DNA of 64,000 bases from Blastococcus sp. Marseille-P5729 (GCF_900292035.1 NZ_OMPO01000001.1:1061192-1125191); one strand, 5' to 3'; positions 17,069-26,686 are shown, numbered from the stretch's first letter. The notes: generated by a model from the letters alone, not told the origin. Made by a program: numbers and translations.

Positions 17069-17878
17069 TCAGCCGCGTCCGAGCTCGGCGGATCTGTCCC
17101 GCGCAGCCCTCACGACATCCGCGATCAGCGTGTTGGCGTCACGCTCATAGAGCACCGCGAGCCCGGCCTCCGTCGTCCCACCGGGGGAGGTGACCGCCGC
17201 CCGAAGCGCAGCGGCGTCCTTGCCGGACTCGCGCAGCATGCTCGCCGCGCCGAAGGCAGTCTGCACGACCAGTTCCGCGGCCACATCGTGATCGAGCCCG
17301 ATTCCTTGCGCGGCGTCGATCAACGCCTCGGCCAGGTAGAAGAAGTAGGCCGGTCCGCTTCCGGACACCGCGGTGACGGCATCCAGCTGGCTCTCGTCGA
17401 GAGCCAGCACCTTGCCGGTCGGAGCCAGGATCGCGCGCGCCGCCTCGAGATGCGTGGCATCGGCGGCCGCGCCGGCGCTGATCACCGACATCCCGGCGCC
17501 GAGCAGGGCCGGGGTGTTGGGCATTGCGCGGACGACGGGCACTCCGGGCAGCGCCGCCTCGAATCGCGACGTCGGCACACCGGCTGCGACCGAGAGCACG
17601 AGGCTGCGGGCCGTGACGCCTCCGCGCAACTCCTCGAGCACCTCGTCGACCACCTGCGGCTTCACGGCGACCACGATGATGTCGGCCCTGGCGGCCAGCT
17701 CGTCTATGCTCGCCGGCGAGATGCCGTACCGATCGGCGAGCGCCGCAGCGCGGTCGGCATCGGGTTCGACGACGAGCACCGACCCGGCCGGGACGGCGCC
17801 GTCCTCCACGATTCCGGCCAGCAGCGCCTCGGCCATGTTGCCGCCGCCGATGAAGCCGATCGTGCTGGTCTCAAGCAT
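17069..17878 (-). CDS. proC: Pyrroline-5-carboxylate reductase
   Basis: ProC (269 residues) makes the last step of proline synthesis, reducing pyrroline-5-carboxylate with NAD(P)H. The nucleotide loop is IGFIGGGNMAEALL; VRAMPNTPALLGAG and VSGSGPAYFFYLAEAL are the signatures of the family, and SPGGTTEAGL is near the C terminus. I start at the ATG of MLETSTIGFIGGG, which overlaps the TetR gene stop by 8 nt. Confidence 0.96.
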   Translation of the reverse strand: MLETSTIGFIGGGNMAEALLAGIVEDGAVPAGSVLVVEPDADRAAALADRYGISPASIDELAARADIIVVAVKPQVVDEVLEELRGGVTARSLVLSVAAGVPTSRFEAALPGVPVVRAMPNTPALLGAGMSVISAGAAADATHLEAARAILAPTGKVLALDESQLDAVTAVSGSGPAYFFYLAEALIDAAQGIGLDHDVAAELVVQTAFGAASMLRESGKDAAALRAAVTSPGGTTEAGLAVLYERDANTLIADVVRAARDRSAELGRG

Positions 17879-18512
17879 CGGTGGACTCCTCCCGCTCCGG
17901 GACGTACGCCATGGTGTCCAGGGCGATCTGCACGATCCGGTCGGCGATCTGCTCCGGCCGGAGCTCACCGGCCTCGTCGTACCACTGACCGGTCTGGATG
18001 CACATCCCGACGACCGAGCGCACGGCCTCTTTCGGGTAGGGCGTGCGGAACAGGCCGCGGGCGACCGCCTCGTCGACGTCCTTCTGGATGTGCTGCTGCA
18101 GCCCGGACCGCATCGCCACGATCGCGCGGCGGTTGTCCGGCGCGAGCGAGCGCATCTCGCTCGAGCCGATCGCGGCGGGCTTCAGCCAGTAGATGTGCGA
18201 GAGCGTGAGGGTGCGGATCTGGTTGCGGAAGCGCGCGACAGGGTCGTCTCCCCCGGCGGCACGCGCGGCCTGGTTGCGCCACAGCAGCTCGTTCATCGTC
18301 GCCGCCAGGATGGCCACGAGCATCTCCTGCTTGCCGGCGTGGTGGTGGTAAATGCCGGCCACCGACAGCCCGCACCGGCGGGCGATGTCGCGCACGGTTG
18401 CGCCGTGGTAGCCGACCTCGTTGAAAGCGTCCACCGCCGCGGTCAACACCGGGTCGAGGTCGGGATGCTCGTACTCCTGCCACGAGCGGACGACGGCAGG
18501 GGCATCAGGCAT
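17871..18512 (-). CDS. TetR/AcrR family transcriptional regulator
   Basis: A 213-residue regulator with an N-terminal helix-turn-helix (residues about 20-65: TVRDIARRCGLSVAGIYHHH) and an all-helical ligand domain. The ligand is unknown. It is translationally coupled to proC and sits where mycobacteria have Rv0499-type genes. A -10-like TACGGT ends 6 nt before the ATG, pointing to a leaderless mRNA. Confidence 0.88.
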   Translation of the reverse strand: MPDAPAVVRSWQEYEHPDLDPVLTAAVDAFNEVGYHGATVRDIARRCGLSVAGIYHHHAGKQEMLVAILAATMNELLWRNQAARAAGGDDPVARFRNQIRTLTLSHIYWLKPAAIGSSEMRSLAPDNRRAIVAMRSGLQQHIQKDVDEAVARGLFRTPYPKEAVRSVVGMCIQTGQWYDEAGELRPEQIADRIVQIALDTMAYVPEREESTDA

Positions 18513-18544
18513 GCGACCACCGTACGAGCGCTCGCTCGGAGGCG

Positions 18545-19348
18545 TCAAATCGCGTCGCGACCGCCGAGCGCCGCGCGGGTGACGGTCAACGCCTCGGCGA
18601 GGTCGGCCATCCGCTCGTCGCGGTCCGCCGCCCGCCGGGTGCTGACCTCGACCACGACGTCGCCGGCGTACGACGAGGGCAAAGCCTGCAGTACCTCGGT
18701 GCATCGGCTGATCCCCCGCCCGGGGACGAGGTGCTCGTCGGAGCCCTTTCCGGTGCCGTCCGCGATGTGCACGTGCGCCAGCCGCCGGCCCATCCGCCAC
18801 AGCATCTCCACGGGGTCGCTGCGCGAGACCGCGGTGTGCGAGGTGTCGAGGGTGAGGTGATCGAACGGTCCGGTGACGACGTCCCAGTGCGGGACGAACG
18901 CCGAGACCTCGCGGTCGCCCAGTCGCATCGGGAACATGTTCTCGACCGCGATGATCCGGCCCGAGCGCTCCTCCAGCGCCCGCACCCCGGCGGTGAACTC
19001 GCGCGCGTAACGCGTCTGCCAGCGCATGGGTGGGTGGATCACGATGGTCCGGGCGCCGATCCGGCCGGCCAGCCGCACCGAGCGGGCCAGCTTGGGTCCC
19101 GGGTCGGTACCCCAGACGCGGGCGGTGATCAGCAGGCAGGGCGCGTGCACCGATCCAACCGGCAGCTGCACGGCGTCGATGAGCTCATTGATCGCGGCGG
19201 CGTCCTGGCTGGGGGGATCGCCCCAGATCATCACCTCGAGCCCGTCATACCCGAGCTCGTGCGCGATCTCGAAGGCGGCGTCCAGCGGCTCGGGAAAGAC
19301 CGACGCGGACGAGAGCATCACCCGAGGGCCCGGTCCCAGCGCCGTCAT
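18545..19348 (-). CDS. Xylose isomerase-like TIM-barrel protein (Rv0498 type)
   Basis: A 267-residue sugar-phosphate isomerase/AP-endonuclease-2 fold protein. Likely metal ligands are seen in GSVHAPCLL, IIAVENMF, LDTSHTAVSR and LAHVHIADGTGKGSDEHLVPG, so the barrel's metal site looks complete. No specific substrate can be assigned. It starts 4 nt after the ppx stop, in one transcript with it, as in mycobacteria. Confidence 0.82.
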   Translation of the reverse strand: MTALGPGPRVMLSSASVFPEPLDAAFEIAHELGYDGLEVMIWGDPPSQDAAAINELIDAVQLPVGSVHAPCLLITARVWGTDPGPKLARSVRLAGRIGARTIVIHPPMRWQTRYAREFTAGVRALEERSGRIIAVENMFPMRLGDREVSAFVPHWDVVTGPFDHLTLDTSHTAVSRSDPVEMLWRMGRRLAHVHIADGTGKGSDEHLVPGRGISRCTEVLQALPSSYAGDVVVEVSTRRAADRDERMADLAEALTVTRAALGGRDAI

Positions 19349-19352
19349 CGGA

Positions 19353-20288
19353 CTACTCGTCCTCGTCCATCATGTCGAGCCGGCGCAGGATGACACCCTC
19401 GCGCAGCGCCCACGGGCAGATCTCCAGGCGCGAGAGCTTCAGGTGACGCATCGCGGACTCCGCGACGACGGCCCCGGCCAGCAACTGGTGAGCACGTTGC
19501 GAGCTGACGCCCTCAAGGTCGGACAGGTCCTTGCTCGACATGTGCGAGATGAAGCCGATGATCTGCCGTAGCCCGGGCAGGGTCAGCTCGCGCGGCACCC
19601 TAAGCCCCTCAGACGACGGCGCGGCGCCGGTCAGGCGGGCGAGCGATCGGAAGGTCTTCGACGTGGCGACCGCCCGATCCGGTCGGGGCGCCTTGAGGAA
19701 GGGTTTGACCTGAGAGGCGATCGTGTCGTCGACATACTCGCGGAGCTTGGCGAGCTCGGACTTGGTCGCCGGGTCACCGGCGAGCCACTCGCGGGTCAGC
19801 CGTCCGGCGCCGAGCGGCATGCTACTGGCGATGTCGGGCATCTCGTCCATGCCGGTACCCAGCTCGAGCGAGCCGCCACCGATGTCGAGGCACAGCAGCT
19901 GACCGGCGCTCCACCCGAACCAGCGACGGACGGCGAGGAAGGTCAGGCGGGCCTCGTCCGCGCCGGAGAGCACGCTGAGCCGCACCCCGGTCTTAGCGTG
20001 CACCCGGTCGAGGACCTCCTTGGAGTTGGAGGCGTCACGCACCGCGCTGGTCGCGAAGGCGATCATCTCCTCGCAGCCCTGCTGATCGGCAACCTCGGCG
20101 GCATGCGCAACGAACTTGATCAGCGACTGCTCGCCGGACTTCGTGAGCGCACCCGACTTGTTGATGCACTCCGCCAGCCGCAGGTACACCTTGTCGTCGT
20201 GCATCGGCATCGGGTGCGACCAGGTGTGCGCATCGACCACGAGCAGGTGCACCGTGTTCGATCCCACGTCGAGCACCCCAAGTCGCAT
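19353..20288 (-). CDS. ppx: Ppx/GppA family exopolyphosphatase
   Basis: A 311-residue short-type Ppx/GppA phosphatase of the actin-like ATPase fold. The phosphate loops are [15 protein letters not shown] and [12 protein letters not shown]. The orthologue Rv0496 (PPX1) of Mycobacterium tuberculosis degrades short polyphosphates, and the nearby senX3-regX3 and pst genes make a phosphate role sensible. A TAGCGT hexamer ends 6 nt before the ATG, suggesting a leaderless transcript. Confidence 0.93.
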   Translation of the reverse strand: MRLGVLDVGSNTVHLLVVDAHTWSHPMPMHDDKVYLRLAECINKSGALTKSGEQSLIKFVAHAAEVADQQGCEEMIAFATSAVRDASNSKEVLDRVHAKTGVRLSVLSGADEARLTFLAVRRWFGWSAGQLLCLDIGGGSLELGTGMDEMPDIASSMPLGAGRLTREWLAGDPATKSELAKLREYVDDTIASQVKPFLKAPRPDRAVATSKTFRSLARLTGAAPSSEGLRVPRELTLPGLRQIIGFISHMSSKDLSDLEGVSSQRAHQLLAGAVVAESAMRHLKLSRLEICPWALREGVILRRLDMMDEDE

Positions 20289-20345
20289 GGCATTACGCTA
20301 GCGTCCGCGACCGGCACCACTTCGCACTCCCCTAGGCTTTCTGCT

Positions 20346-21137
20346 ATGAGTCGCTCTTCCACCGAACCGGGCCGTCCGCACGAGGTCGGGCTGGACTTCG
20401 CCCGGGAATGGATCGAGTTCTACGATCCCGCGAACGACAACCACCTCATCCGCGCTGATCTGACCTGGCTGGGCTCCCGGTGGACGTGCATCTTCGCAGC
20501 CGGCTGCCATGGCATCGACCGCCGCAAGCCCGACCTCGGCTGCTGCGTGCATGGCGCCTTCTTCAGCGACGACGACGACCGCAAGCGAGTCAAGCGGTTC
20601 GTCCTTGAGCTCACGCCCGAGGACTGGCATCGTCATCCGGGCCGCAAGGTCCGCAAGGACGACTGGATCGAGGACGGTGAGCTGGAGGGCAGGCGAGCCC
20701 AACGCACCCGAACCCAGGGCGGCGCGTGCGTGTTTCAGAATCCGCCAGGGTCGCCGATGGGCGTGGGCTGCGCGCTGCACGCACTGGCCCTGCGGACCGG
20801 GCGCCATCCGCTGGAGACGAAACCGGACGTGTGCTGGCAGCTGCCGATCCGGCGCGAGCAGAGCTACGTGACCCGCCCGGACGGCACCGAGATCCTGCTG
20901 ACCCGGATCGAGGAATACGACCGCCGCGGCTGGGGCGAGGGCGGGCACGACCTCGACTGGTACTGCACCTCCTCCCCCGAGGCGCACGTCGGCAGCGAGC
21001 CGGTCTACGTGTCGTACGCGCCGGAGCTCATCGCGCTGATCGGCCAGCCGGCCTACGACGAGCTGCGGCGGCTGGCCGACGCCCGGATGGACCGCGGCCT
21101 GGTGGCCGAGCACCCGGCCACCGCCGCCGCCGACTAG
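20346..21137 (+). CDS. Conserved cysteine-rich actinobacterial protein (Rv0495c type)
   Basis: A 263-residue protein of unknown function with eight cysteines: two in [11 protein letters not shown], two in LGCCVHG, then GGACVF, GVGCALH, DVCWQ and WYCTS. The number and conservation suggest a metal or iron-sulfur centre; this is inference. It is divergent from ppx, with its counterpart at the same place in mycobacteria. The start is the ATG of [10 protein letters not shown], 7 nt behind a TAGGCT -10-like hexamer (leaderless). Confidence 0.82.
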   Translation: MSRSSTEPGRPHEVGLDFAREWIEFYDPANDNHLIRADLTWLGSRWTCIFAAGCHGIDRRKPDLGCCVHGAFFSDDDDRKRVKRFVLELTPEDWHRHPGRKVRKDDWIEDGELEGRRAQRTRTQGGACVFQNPPGSPMGVGCALHALALRTGRHPLETKPDVCWQLPIRREQSYVTRPDGTEILLTRIEEYDRRGWGEGGHDLDWYCTSSPEAHVGSEPVYVSYAPELIALIGQPAYDELRRLADARMDRGLVAEHPATAAAD

Positions 21138-21160
21138 TTCTGCTACCCCGCGACCACCAC

Positions 21161-21463
21161 CTAGATCCCTGCTGCGGCGCTGGTCTGGGCCACGGACTCC
21201 TCGCCGATCGCACTGAGCCCGTGCAGCTTCGCCGCGAATGCCGTCAAGGCGCTCGCGTTGCCCTGCGCCGCCTGGGCGTGAGTGTCATGGAATGCCTTCA
21301 GCGCCGAGCCGAGCGCGAGCGAGGACGCCGTGCCCCCGAGCGCGCTCGGGTCAAGCGCGGACCCGGCGAGGGCCTGGCGCGCCGCCGTAGCCTGCTGCGC
21401 CGCGGCTTCATAGCTGCCGGCGGCTTCGGTGAGCTGGCCGATGTCGAACTGGCTGGTCCCCAT
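21161..21463 (-). CDS. EspC-like type VII secretion target (small helical protein)
   Basis: A 100-residue Ala-rich protein predicted to be two helices with a turn near residue 45. The size, composition and C-terminal ending resemble the EspC-like family of ESX (type VII) substrates; there is no WxG motif. No other ESX component is visible in the window, so if secreted it must use a system encoded elsewhere. It could instead be an unrelated helical protein. Confidence 0.6.
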   Translation of the reverse strand: MGTSQFDIGQLTEAAGSYEAAAQQATAARQALAGSALDPSALGGTASSLALGSALKAFHDTHAQAAQGNASALTAFAAKLHGLSAIGEESVAQTSAAAGI

Positions 21464-21593
21464 GGCATTACCTCGTTCCCTGTCGATGAGTCGCGGGGAA
21501 CGCTACGGGCCTCCGGGGCGCGCAGGTCGCCGTCCGGCCGGGTTGTGGACGACGCGGACGGCGTCCACAGCTCGCGGTCGCCGGGCTTGCCGG

Positions 21594-22274
21594 CTAGCCG
21601 TCGAACTTGTAGCCGAGACCGCGGACGGTCAGCACGTAGCGGGGGTTGGCCGGGTCGGGCTCGATCTTGGCGCGCAGCCGCTTGATGTGCACGTCGAGGG
21701 TCTTGGTGTCGCCGACGTAGTCCGCTCCCCAGATCCGGTCGATCAGCTGCGAGCGGGTCAGCACCCGACCGGCATTGCGCAGCAGCAGCTCGAGCAGATC
21801 GAACTCCTTCAGCGGCATCGGGACGACCTCGCCGTCGATCGAGACGACGTGCCGGTCGACGTCCATCCGCACCCGGCCGGACTCCAGGGTCGCGGCGCCG
21901 GACTCCTCGGCCTCGGAACCGCGGCGCAGCACCGCGCGGATCCGCGCGATCAGCTCACGGGCGGAGTAAGGCTTGGTGACGTAGTCGTCGGCCCCCAGCT
22001 CGAGCCCAACCACCTTGTCGATCTCGCTGTCCTTGGCGGTGAGCATGATGATCGGGACCGTCGAGCGCGCGCGCAGCGAGCGGCACACCTCGGTGCCGGG
22101 GATGCCCGGGAGCATCAGGTCAAGCAGAACGATGTCGGCGCCGTTGCGGTCGAACTCGGCCAGCGCGTCCGGTCCGGTCCCGGCGACCGCGACCTCGAAG
22201 CCCTCCTTGCGGAGCATGTAAGAGAGCGCGTCGGAGAAGGACTCCTCGTCCTCGACGACCAGTACTCGTGCCAC
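21594..22274 (-). CDS. regX3: Phosphate-response regulator RegX3 (OmpR/PhoB family)
   Basis: RegX3 (226 residues) is the DNA-binding partner of SenX3. The receiver domain has acidic residues at 8-9, phospho-acceptor Asp52 (DIVLLDLMLPG) and Lys in YVTKPYSARE. The winged-helix output domain ends with VRGLGYKFDG. The GTG of MARVLVVEDEESFSD has AAGGA 5-6 nt upstream, which fits better than the longer in-frame starts. It lies 17 nt downstream of senX3 in one operon. The regulon is expected to include pst and phoU, where PHO boxes are seen. Confidence 0.95.
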   Translation of the reverse strand: MARVLVVEDEESFSDALSYMLRKEGFEVAVAGTGPDALAEFDRNGADIVLLDLMLPGIPGTEVCRSLRARSTVPIIMLTAKDSEIDKVVGLELGADDYVTKPYSARELIARIRAVLRRGSEAEESGAATLESGRVRMDVDRHVVSIDGEVVPMPLKEFDLLELLLRNAGRVLTRSQLIDRIWGADYVGDTKTLDVHIKRLRAKIEPDPANPRYVLTVRGLGYKFDG

Positions 22275-22291
22275 GTGCGTTCCTTCCATCC

Positions 22292-23542
22292 TCAGCCCTG
22301 CCGCGGAGCCGCGGCGTCCGGGGGCGTTCCTGCTACCGGCTCGAGATCGTCGGGCTCGGCGAGTGCGGTGTCGCTGACCAGCGAGTGGTCGACGGACCGA
22401 TCGTAGGGGCCGACCGGTGGGGTGCGGGGGATCCGCAGTGTGAATGTAGAGCCTTGGCCCTCGCTGCTCCACACCGAGATCGAGCCACCATGGTTGTTGG
22501 CGATGTGCTTCACGATCGCCAGGCCCAGGCCGGTGCCCCCGGTCTGTCGGCTGCGCGCCCGGTCGACACGATAGAAGCGCTCGAAGACTCGCTTGAGGTC
22601 GCGCGGCGCGATGCCGATGCCCTGGTCCTTCACGACGATCTCGGCGTCCTGGTCGGACGCGCGATAGGTGACTGCGACGGTCGTGGAGTCGGGGCTGTAG
22701 GAGACCGCGTTCGTGAGCAGGTTGGTCAGTGCCATGACCAGGTGCCGCTCAACGCCCACGACGGTGAGGTCGGCATCCCCCGCGGTCTGGATCCGGATGT
22801 CCTTGGAGGAGGCCATGGTGCGCGCCCGGTCTGCGCACTCGGCGACGATGTCGGCGATGCGCACCACCGACGCGGGCGGCGCGGGCTCGCCGCCCTGCAG
22901 CCGCGACAGCTCGATGAGCTCCTGCACCAGCAGGCTCAGGCGCTTGCTCTCCTTCTGCATGCTCAGCGCGAACCGGCGGACGGCGGCCTGGTCGTCGGCG
23001 GCGTCCTCGATCGCCTCGCCGAGCAGCGTGATGGCGCCCACCGGGGTCTTCAGCTCATGGCTGACGTTGGCGACGAAGTCGCGGCGCACCGCCTCGACGC
23101 GGTGCGACTCGGTGACGTCGATCAGCACCACGCCGACCAGGCCGTCACCGAGGCCGAAGCCGTGGGCCCGGACCGTGAGGTTCTCACCACCGCCCTGCGG
23201 GCTGATCACCAGGTCGCACCACGCCTCGCCGTCGGCCAGCACCTCGCGGCTGAGCGCCAGGATCCGCCGCACAACCACCCGGTCGCCGCGCACGAGCCGG
23301 ATCTCGCGGGCGGTGCGGTTGGCCAGCAGCAAGCGGTCCGATGAGTCGATCACGGCGACGGCGGGCGACATGTACTCGATGAGCCGCAACGCCGTCCGTG
23401 AACCGTCTGGCGCGGGGCTGGGGCTCGGCGCCTCGTCTACCGGGCGCTCGGCCGGCGGCGCGGGGGCGGTACGGCGCCCGATCAGGTAGCCGACGACGAG
23501 CGCGACGAGAGCGCAGGTCGATGCGACTATCCAGGCGGTCAT
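22292..23542 (-). CDS. senX3: Sensor histidine kinase SenX3
   Basis: SenX3 (416 residues) has one N-terminal membrane segment (about residues 3-21), a PAS domain (about 50-145) and the kinase core: His162 in FVANVSHELKTPVGAI, N-box near NLLTNAVSYSP, then DQGIGI and TGGTGLGLAIVKH. It controls RegX3 in response to phosphate supply, presumably through PhoU and the Pst transporter as in mycobacteria and Streptomyces PhoR. It is divergent from phoU, with a PHO box in between. Confidence 0.95.
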   Translation of the reverse strand: MTAWIVASTCALVALVVGYLIGRRTAPAPPAERPVDEAPSPSPAPDGSRTALRLIEYMSPAVAVIDSSDRLLLANRTAREIRLVRGDRVVVRRILALSREVLADGEAWCDLVISPQGGGENLTVRAHGFGLGDGLVGVVLIDVTESHRVEAVRRDFVANVSHELKTPVGAITLLGEAIEDAADDQAAVRRFALSMQKESKRLSLLVQELIELSRLQGGEPAPPASVVRIADIVAECADRARTMASSKDIRIQTAGDADLTVVGVERHLVMALTNLLTNAVSYSPDSTTVAVTYRASDQDAEIVVKDQGIGIAPRDLKRVFERFYRVDRARSRQTGGTGLGLAIVKHIANNHGGSISVWSSEGQGSTFTLRIPRTPPVGPYDRSVDHSLVSDTALAEPDDLEPVAGTPPDAAAPRQG

Positions 23543-23625
23543 GTGATCGATGCTAGGAGATGGGCGATCTCGGGGCCTGCCCGTGAGCCTGCGCCGGCCC
23601 CAAGATCACAGCCGCCGGTCGGATT

Positions 23626-23658
23626 GTTCACCATGGATCCAACCGCTGTTTACCGCCC
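23626..23658 (+). promoter_or_regulatory. Candidate PHO box between senX3 and phoU
   Basis: Three consecutive 11-bp units: GTTCACCATGG, ATCCAACCGCT, GTTTACCGCCC. Units 1 and 3 match the GTTCACC-type direct repeat bound by PhoP/RegX3 regulators; the middle one is weak. The site is 84 bp from the senX3 start and 130 bp from phoU, so it could serve both promoters and give autoregulation. Binding is inferred from sequence. Confidence 0.72.
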
Positions 23659-23787
23659 GACCGCGAGGCGACCATACGGCGCGCCTAGGCTCTGGGTGCA
23701 CGATGATGCAGTCATCACGACCTTCGTCGTGCCCGAAGACGTGGCGGTCAGCATAGGGCCGCCCGAGACTGCAGGAGCCACTCTCCC

Positions 23788-24507
23788 ATGCGCGAAACCT
23801 TTCAGGATGCCCTCGACCAGGTGAGCAACCAGCTCGTCGACATGACGAACCTGGCCGGATCCGCCATCAGCCGGGCCACGACCGCGCTCATGGACGCCGA
23901 TATCAAGCTGGCCGAAAGCGTGATCGACAGCGACGACCACATCGACCAGATCCGGGTCGACATCGAGGCACAAGCCTTCGATCTGCTCGCCCGTCAGCAG
24001 CCGGTCGCCACTGACCTCCGGGTCGTCGTGACCGCGCTGCAGATGGCCACCGACCTCGAGCGGATGGGTGATCTGGCCGCCCACATCGCCAAGGTGGCGC
24101 GGATGCGCTACCCCAACAGCGCACTACCCCAGCCGGTACGGCCGGTCATCCTCGAGATGGCGCAGAGCGCGCAGCGAAACGTGGCCAAGGCCGGCTCCGC
24201 GATCGCCTCGCGGGACGCCGAACGCGCCCACGAGCTGGAGGAGGATGACGACAGCGTCGATCGCCAGCATCGCGAGCTGTTCCGGATCCTGCTGGACCCG
24301 AAGTGGTCGCACGGTATCGAGGCCGCCATCGACATCACCCTGCTCGGCCGCTACTACGAGCGCTTCTCCGACCACGCCGTCGCGGTGGCCCGCCGGGTGA
24401 TCTACATCGTCACCGGCGAGCGCAGCGAGCAGACCGCGAGCGCCGGATCTCTCGAGCTGCCGCACGCGATCGGGGTCGCCGAGGACTCCGACGAGCCCAC
24501 CGCCTGA
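23788..24507 (+). CDS. phoU: Phosphate transport/signalling regulator PhoU
   Basis: PhoU (239 residues) links Pst transporter activity to the histidine kinase and favours its phosphatase state when phosphate is plentiful. It is two copies of a three-helix bundle, with the metal-binding signatures ATDLERMGDLAAHIA (residues about 88-102) and YYERFSDHAVAVA (about 190-202). The acidic C-terminal tail is variable. It is divergent from senX3-regX3, as phoU is from phoRP in Streptomyces. Confidence 0.95.
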   Translation: MRETFQDALDQVSNQLVDMTNLAGSAISRATTALMDADIKLAESVIDSDDHIDQIRVDIEAQAFDLLARQQPVATDLRVVVTALQMATDLERMGDLAAHIAKVARMRYPNSALPQPVRPVILEMAQSAQRNVAKAGSAIASRDAERAHELEEDDDSVDRQHRELFRILLDPKWSHGIEAAIDITLLGRYYERFSDHAVAVARRVIYIVTGERSEQTASAGSLELPHAIGVAEDSDEPTA

Positions 24508-24523
24508 CCACCGGGTCCGGCGG

Positions 24524-25279
24524 TTACTTCTTGCCCTGGTTGGCCACCGCCTGGATCGCGGCCGCGGCGGCGTCCGGGTCGAGGTACTCGCCGCCGGGAT
24601 TGGTCGGCTTCAGCTCCTCGTCGAGGTGGTACACCAGCGGGATGCCGGTGGGGATGTTCAGCCCGACAACGGCGTCCTCGCTCATGCCGTCGAGGTGCTT
24701 GACCAGCGCTCGGAGGCTGTTGCCGTGCGCCGCGACCAGTACGTTCATGCCCGCCAGCAGCTCGGGGACGATCGCGTCGTACCAGTACGGCAGCATGCGG
24801 ACGACGACGTCCTTCAGGCACTCGGTCTGCGGGCGGGCCTCCGGCGGGAGCATCTGGTAACGAGCGTCGTGGAACTGCGACCATTCATCGTCGCGGTCCA
24901 GCTCGGGCGGTGGCGTGTCGTACGAGCGGCGCCAGAGCATGAACTGCTCCTCGCCGAACTCGTCACGAACCTGCGTCTTGTCCTTGCCCTGCAGGGCTCC
25001 GTAATGGCGCTCGTTAAGCCGCCAGGAGCGGTGCACCGGAATCCAGTGCCGATCGGCCGTGTCCAGTGACAGCTGACAGGTGATGATCGCGCGCCGCAGT
25101 ACCGAGGTGAAGGCGACATCGGGCAGCAGATCGCGCTCGGCGAGCAGCTCGCCGCCGCGCTGCGCCTGGGCGACACCCGTCTCGGTCAGCGGGACGTCGA
25201 CCCATCCGGTGAACAGGTTCTTCTTGTTCCAATCGCTCTCGCCGTGCCGCAGCAGGATGAGCGTGCCGATGTTGGTCAT
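24524..25279 (-). CDS. gpmA: 2,3-bisphosphoglycerate-dependent phosphoglycerate mutase
   Basis: A 251-residue glycolytic enzyme interconverting 3- and 2-phosphoglycerate. The phosphohistidine is His12 in [24 protein letters not shown] and [17 protein letters not shown] complete the active site. The full family length and all loops are present, unlike the smaller phosphatase at 4039-4668. GGAGAC precedes the ATG. The place beside senX3 matches gpm1 (Rv0489) of mycobacteria. Confidence 0.97.
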   Translation of the reverse strand: MTNIGTLILLRHGESDWNKKNLFTGWVDVPLTETGVAQAQRGGELLAERDLLPDVAFTSVLRRAIITCQLSLDTADRHWIPVHRSWRLNERHYGALQGKDKTQVRDEFGEEQFMLWRRSYDTPPPELDRDDEWSQFHDARYQMLPPEARPQTECLKDVVVRMLPYWYDAIVPELLAGMNVLVAAHGNSLRALVKHLDGMSEDAVVGLNIPTGIPLVYHLDEELKPTNPGGEYLDPDAAAAAIQAVANQGKK

Positions 25280-25291
25280 GTCTCCACCTTG

Positions 25292-25879
25292 TCAAACCTG
25301 CTCGCCGGTCTCGTCACCGAGGTCGGGCTGCTTCTCCTCGCGCATCATCTGATCGATCAGCCCCTTGAACGCCTCGAGGTTGTGGGTGGGCTCGCCGCGG
25401 CTGGTGCGCCACTTCCACTCGCGAGCGATCGCCGTCCGGAAGCCGATCTCGATCATTGGGTTGAAGTTGTCGTCGGCCATCTGCAGCACGGTGCCCAGCA
25501 GCCGGTCGATCTCCTCGTGCGTGACGGCAGCCAGCGGCAGCCGCCCCATGAGGTAGACGTCACCCACCTTGTCGATCGCCCACGCGACGCTGTAGCTGCG
25601 GGCGTTCTTGGTCAGCAGGTAGGCCCAGAGCTCCTCGAAGCCCTCATCGGGGTGGCGCATCACGAATGCCGAGATCTGCAGCGAGTGCGGCGAGATCTTC
25701 AGATGGCAGGTCGTCTTGAGCCGCCTGGTACCGGGGAGGTCGGCGGCGAAGTGGTCATCGGCGAGCTTCTGGTGATCGAGCTCCATGCTGGCGAGGGTCT
25801 CCTCGATGACCTTCGCGGCCGCGGCCACCTCCGGCTGCTGCCCGTTCGCGTGCGATGAGGTCGTGTAGGTCTGCGCCAT
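25292..25879 (-). CDS. YbjN domain-containing protein (Rv0487 type)
   Basis: A 195-residue cytoplasmic protein of the YbjN/type III chaperone-like fold. In mycobacteria the orthologue lies next to mshA and gpm1; mshA is absent here. No enzymatic motif is visible. The molecular role is unknown, though YbjN-like proteins are often described as stress or motility modulators. The start is the ATG of MAQTYTTSSH; it is 12 nt upstream of gpmA and likely cotranscribed. Confidence 0.85.
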   Translation of the reverse strand: MAQTYTTSSHANGQQPEVAAAAKVIEETLASMELDHQKLADDHFAADLPGTRRLKTTCHLKISPHSLQISAFVMRHPDEGFEELWAYLLTKNARSYSVAWAIDKVGDVYLMGRLPLAAVTHEEIDRLLGTVLQMADDNFNPMIEIGFRTAIAREWKWRTSRGEPTHNLEAFKGLIDQMMREEKQPDLGDETGEQV

Positions 25880-25924
25880 TCCCCTATCCTGCCCGTCCCG
25901 CCCCGAACATGCGAGGATGACGCC

Positions 25925-26686
25925 ATGTCGATCAAGCGAACTGCCGTGGTCACCGGGGCATCCAGCGGCATCGGTGCTGCGACCGCCCGTTCCCTTGCGC
26001 ACCAGGGGTTCCACGTCGTGTGTGTCGCTCGGCGGATGGACCGGTTGACCGAGCTGGCCGATGAGATCAGCGGCGAGGCGGTCAGCCTGGACGTCACGTC
26101 GAACGAGTCCGTGCAGTCCCTGGCCGACTCGCTGGAGCGCGTCGACGTCCTGGTGAACAACGCCGGCGGGGCGTTCGGCACCGACTTCATCGCGGATGCG
26201 AAGGACGATGACTGGGAGCGGATGCTGCAGATCAACGTGCTCGGCGTGATGCGGGTGACGCGGGCCCTGCTGCCGGCTCTTGAGGCATCCGGTGCCGGCA
26301 CCATCGTCACGGTCACCTCCACCGCGGGGATCGGCGTATACGAGGGCGGCGGGGGCTACACCGCAGCCAAGCACGGCGCGCATGCCCTCATGGGCACCCT
26401 TCGTCTGGAGCTGTGCGGGAAGCCGGTGCGGGTGATCGAGGTGCTGCCGGGCATGGTGCATACCGAGGAGTTCTCACTGAACCGGCTCGGAGGGGATCAG
26501 GCGAAGGCCGATGCGGTGTACGCGGGCGTCGACGGCCCGCTGCTGGCCGAGGACGTCGCCGACGCCATTACCTGGACCGTCACGCGACCACAGCACGTGA
26601 ACGTCGACCAGCTGGTGATCCGGCCGATCGCGCAGGCCGCGCAGCACAAGGTCGCCCGCGACGGCGGCGTCACCGGGCGCCGCTAG
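25925..26686 (+). CDS. SDR family oxidoreductase (Rv0484c type)
   Basis: A classical short-chain dehydrogenase of 253 residues: TGASSGIGAATA cofactor loop, NNAGG, Ser in VTVTSTAGIG and catalytic YTAAK. The pair CVARRMDRL after beta-2 suggests NADP(H) preference through the arginines. The substrate is unknown. The counterpart lies between murB and ybjN in mycobacteria, matching this location. It is convergent with murB. Confidence 0.9.
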   Translation: MSIKRTAVVTGASSGIGAATARSLAHQGFHVVCVARRMDRLTELADEISGEAVSLDVTSNESVQSLADSLERVDVLVNNAGGAFGTDFIADAKDDDWERMLQINVLGVMRVTRALLPALEASGAGTIVTVTSTAGIGVYEGGGGYTAAKHGAHALMGTLRLELCGKPVRVIEVLPGMVHTEEFSLNRLGGDQAKADAVYAGVDGPLLAEDVADAITWTVTRPQHVNVDQLVIRPIAQAAQHKVARDGGVTGRR

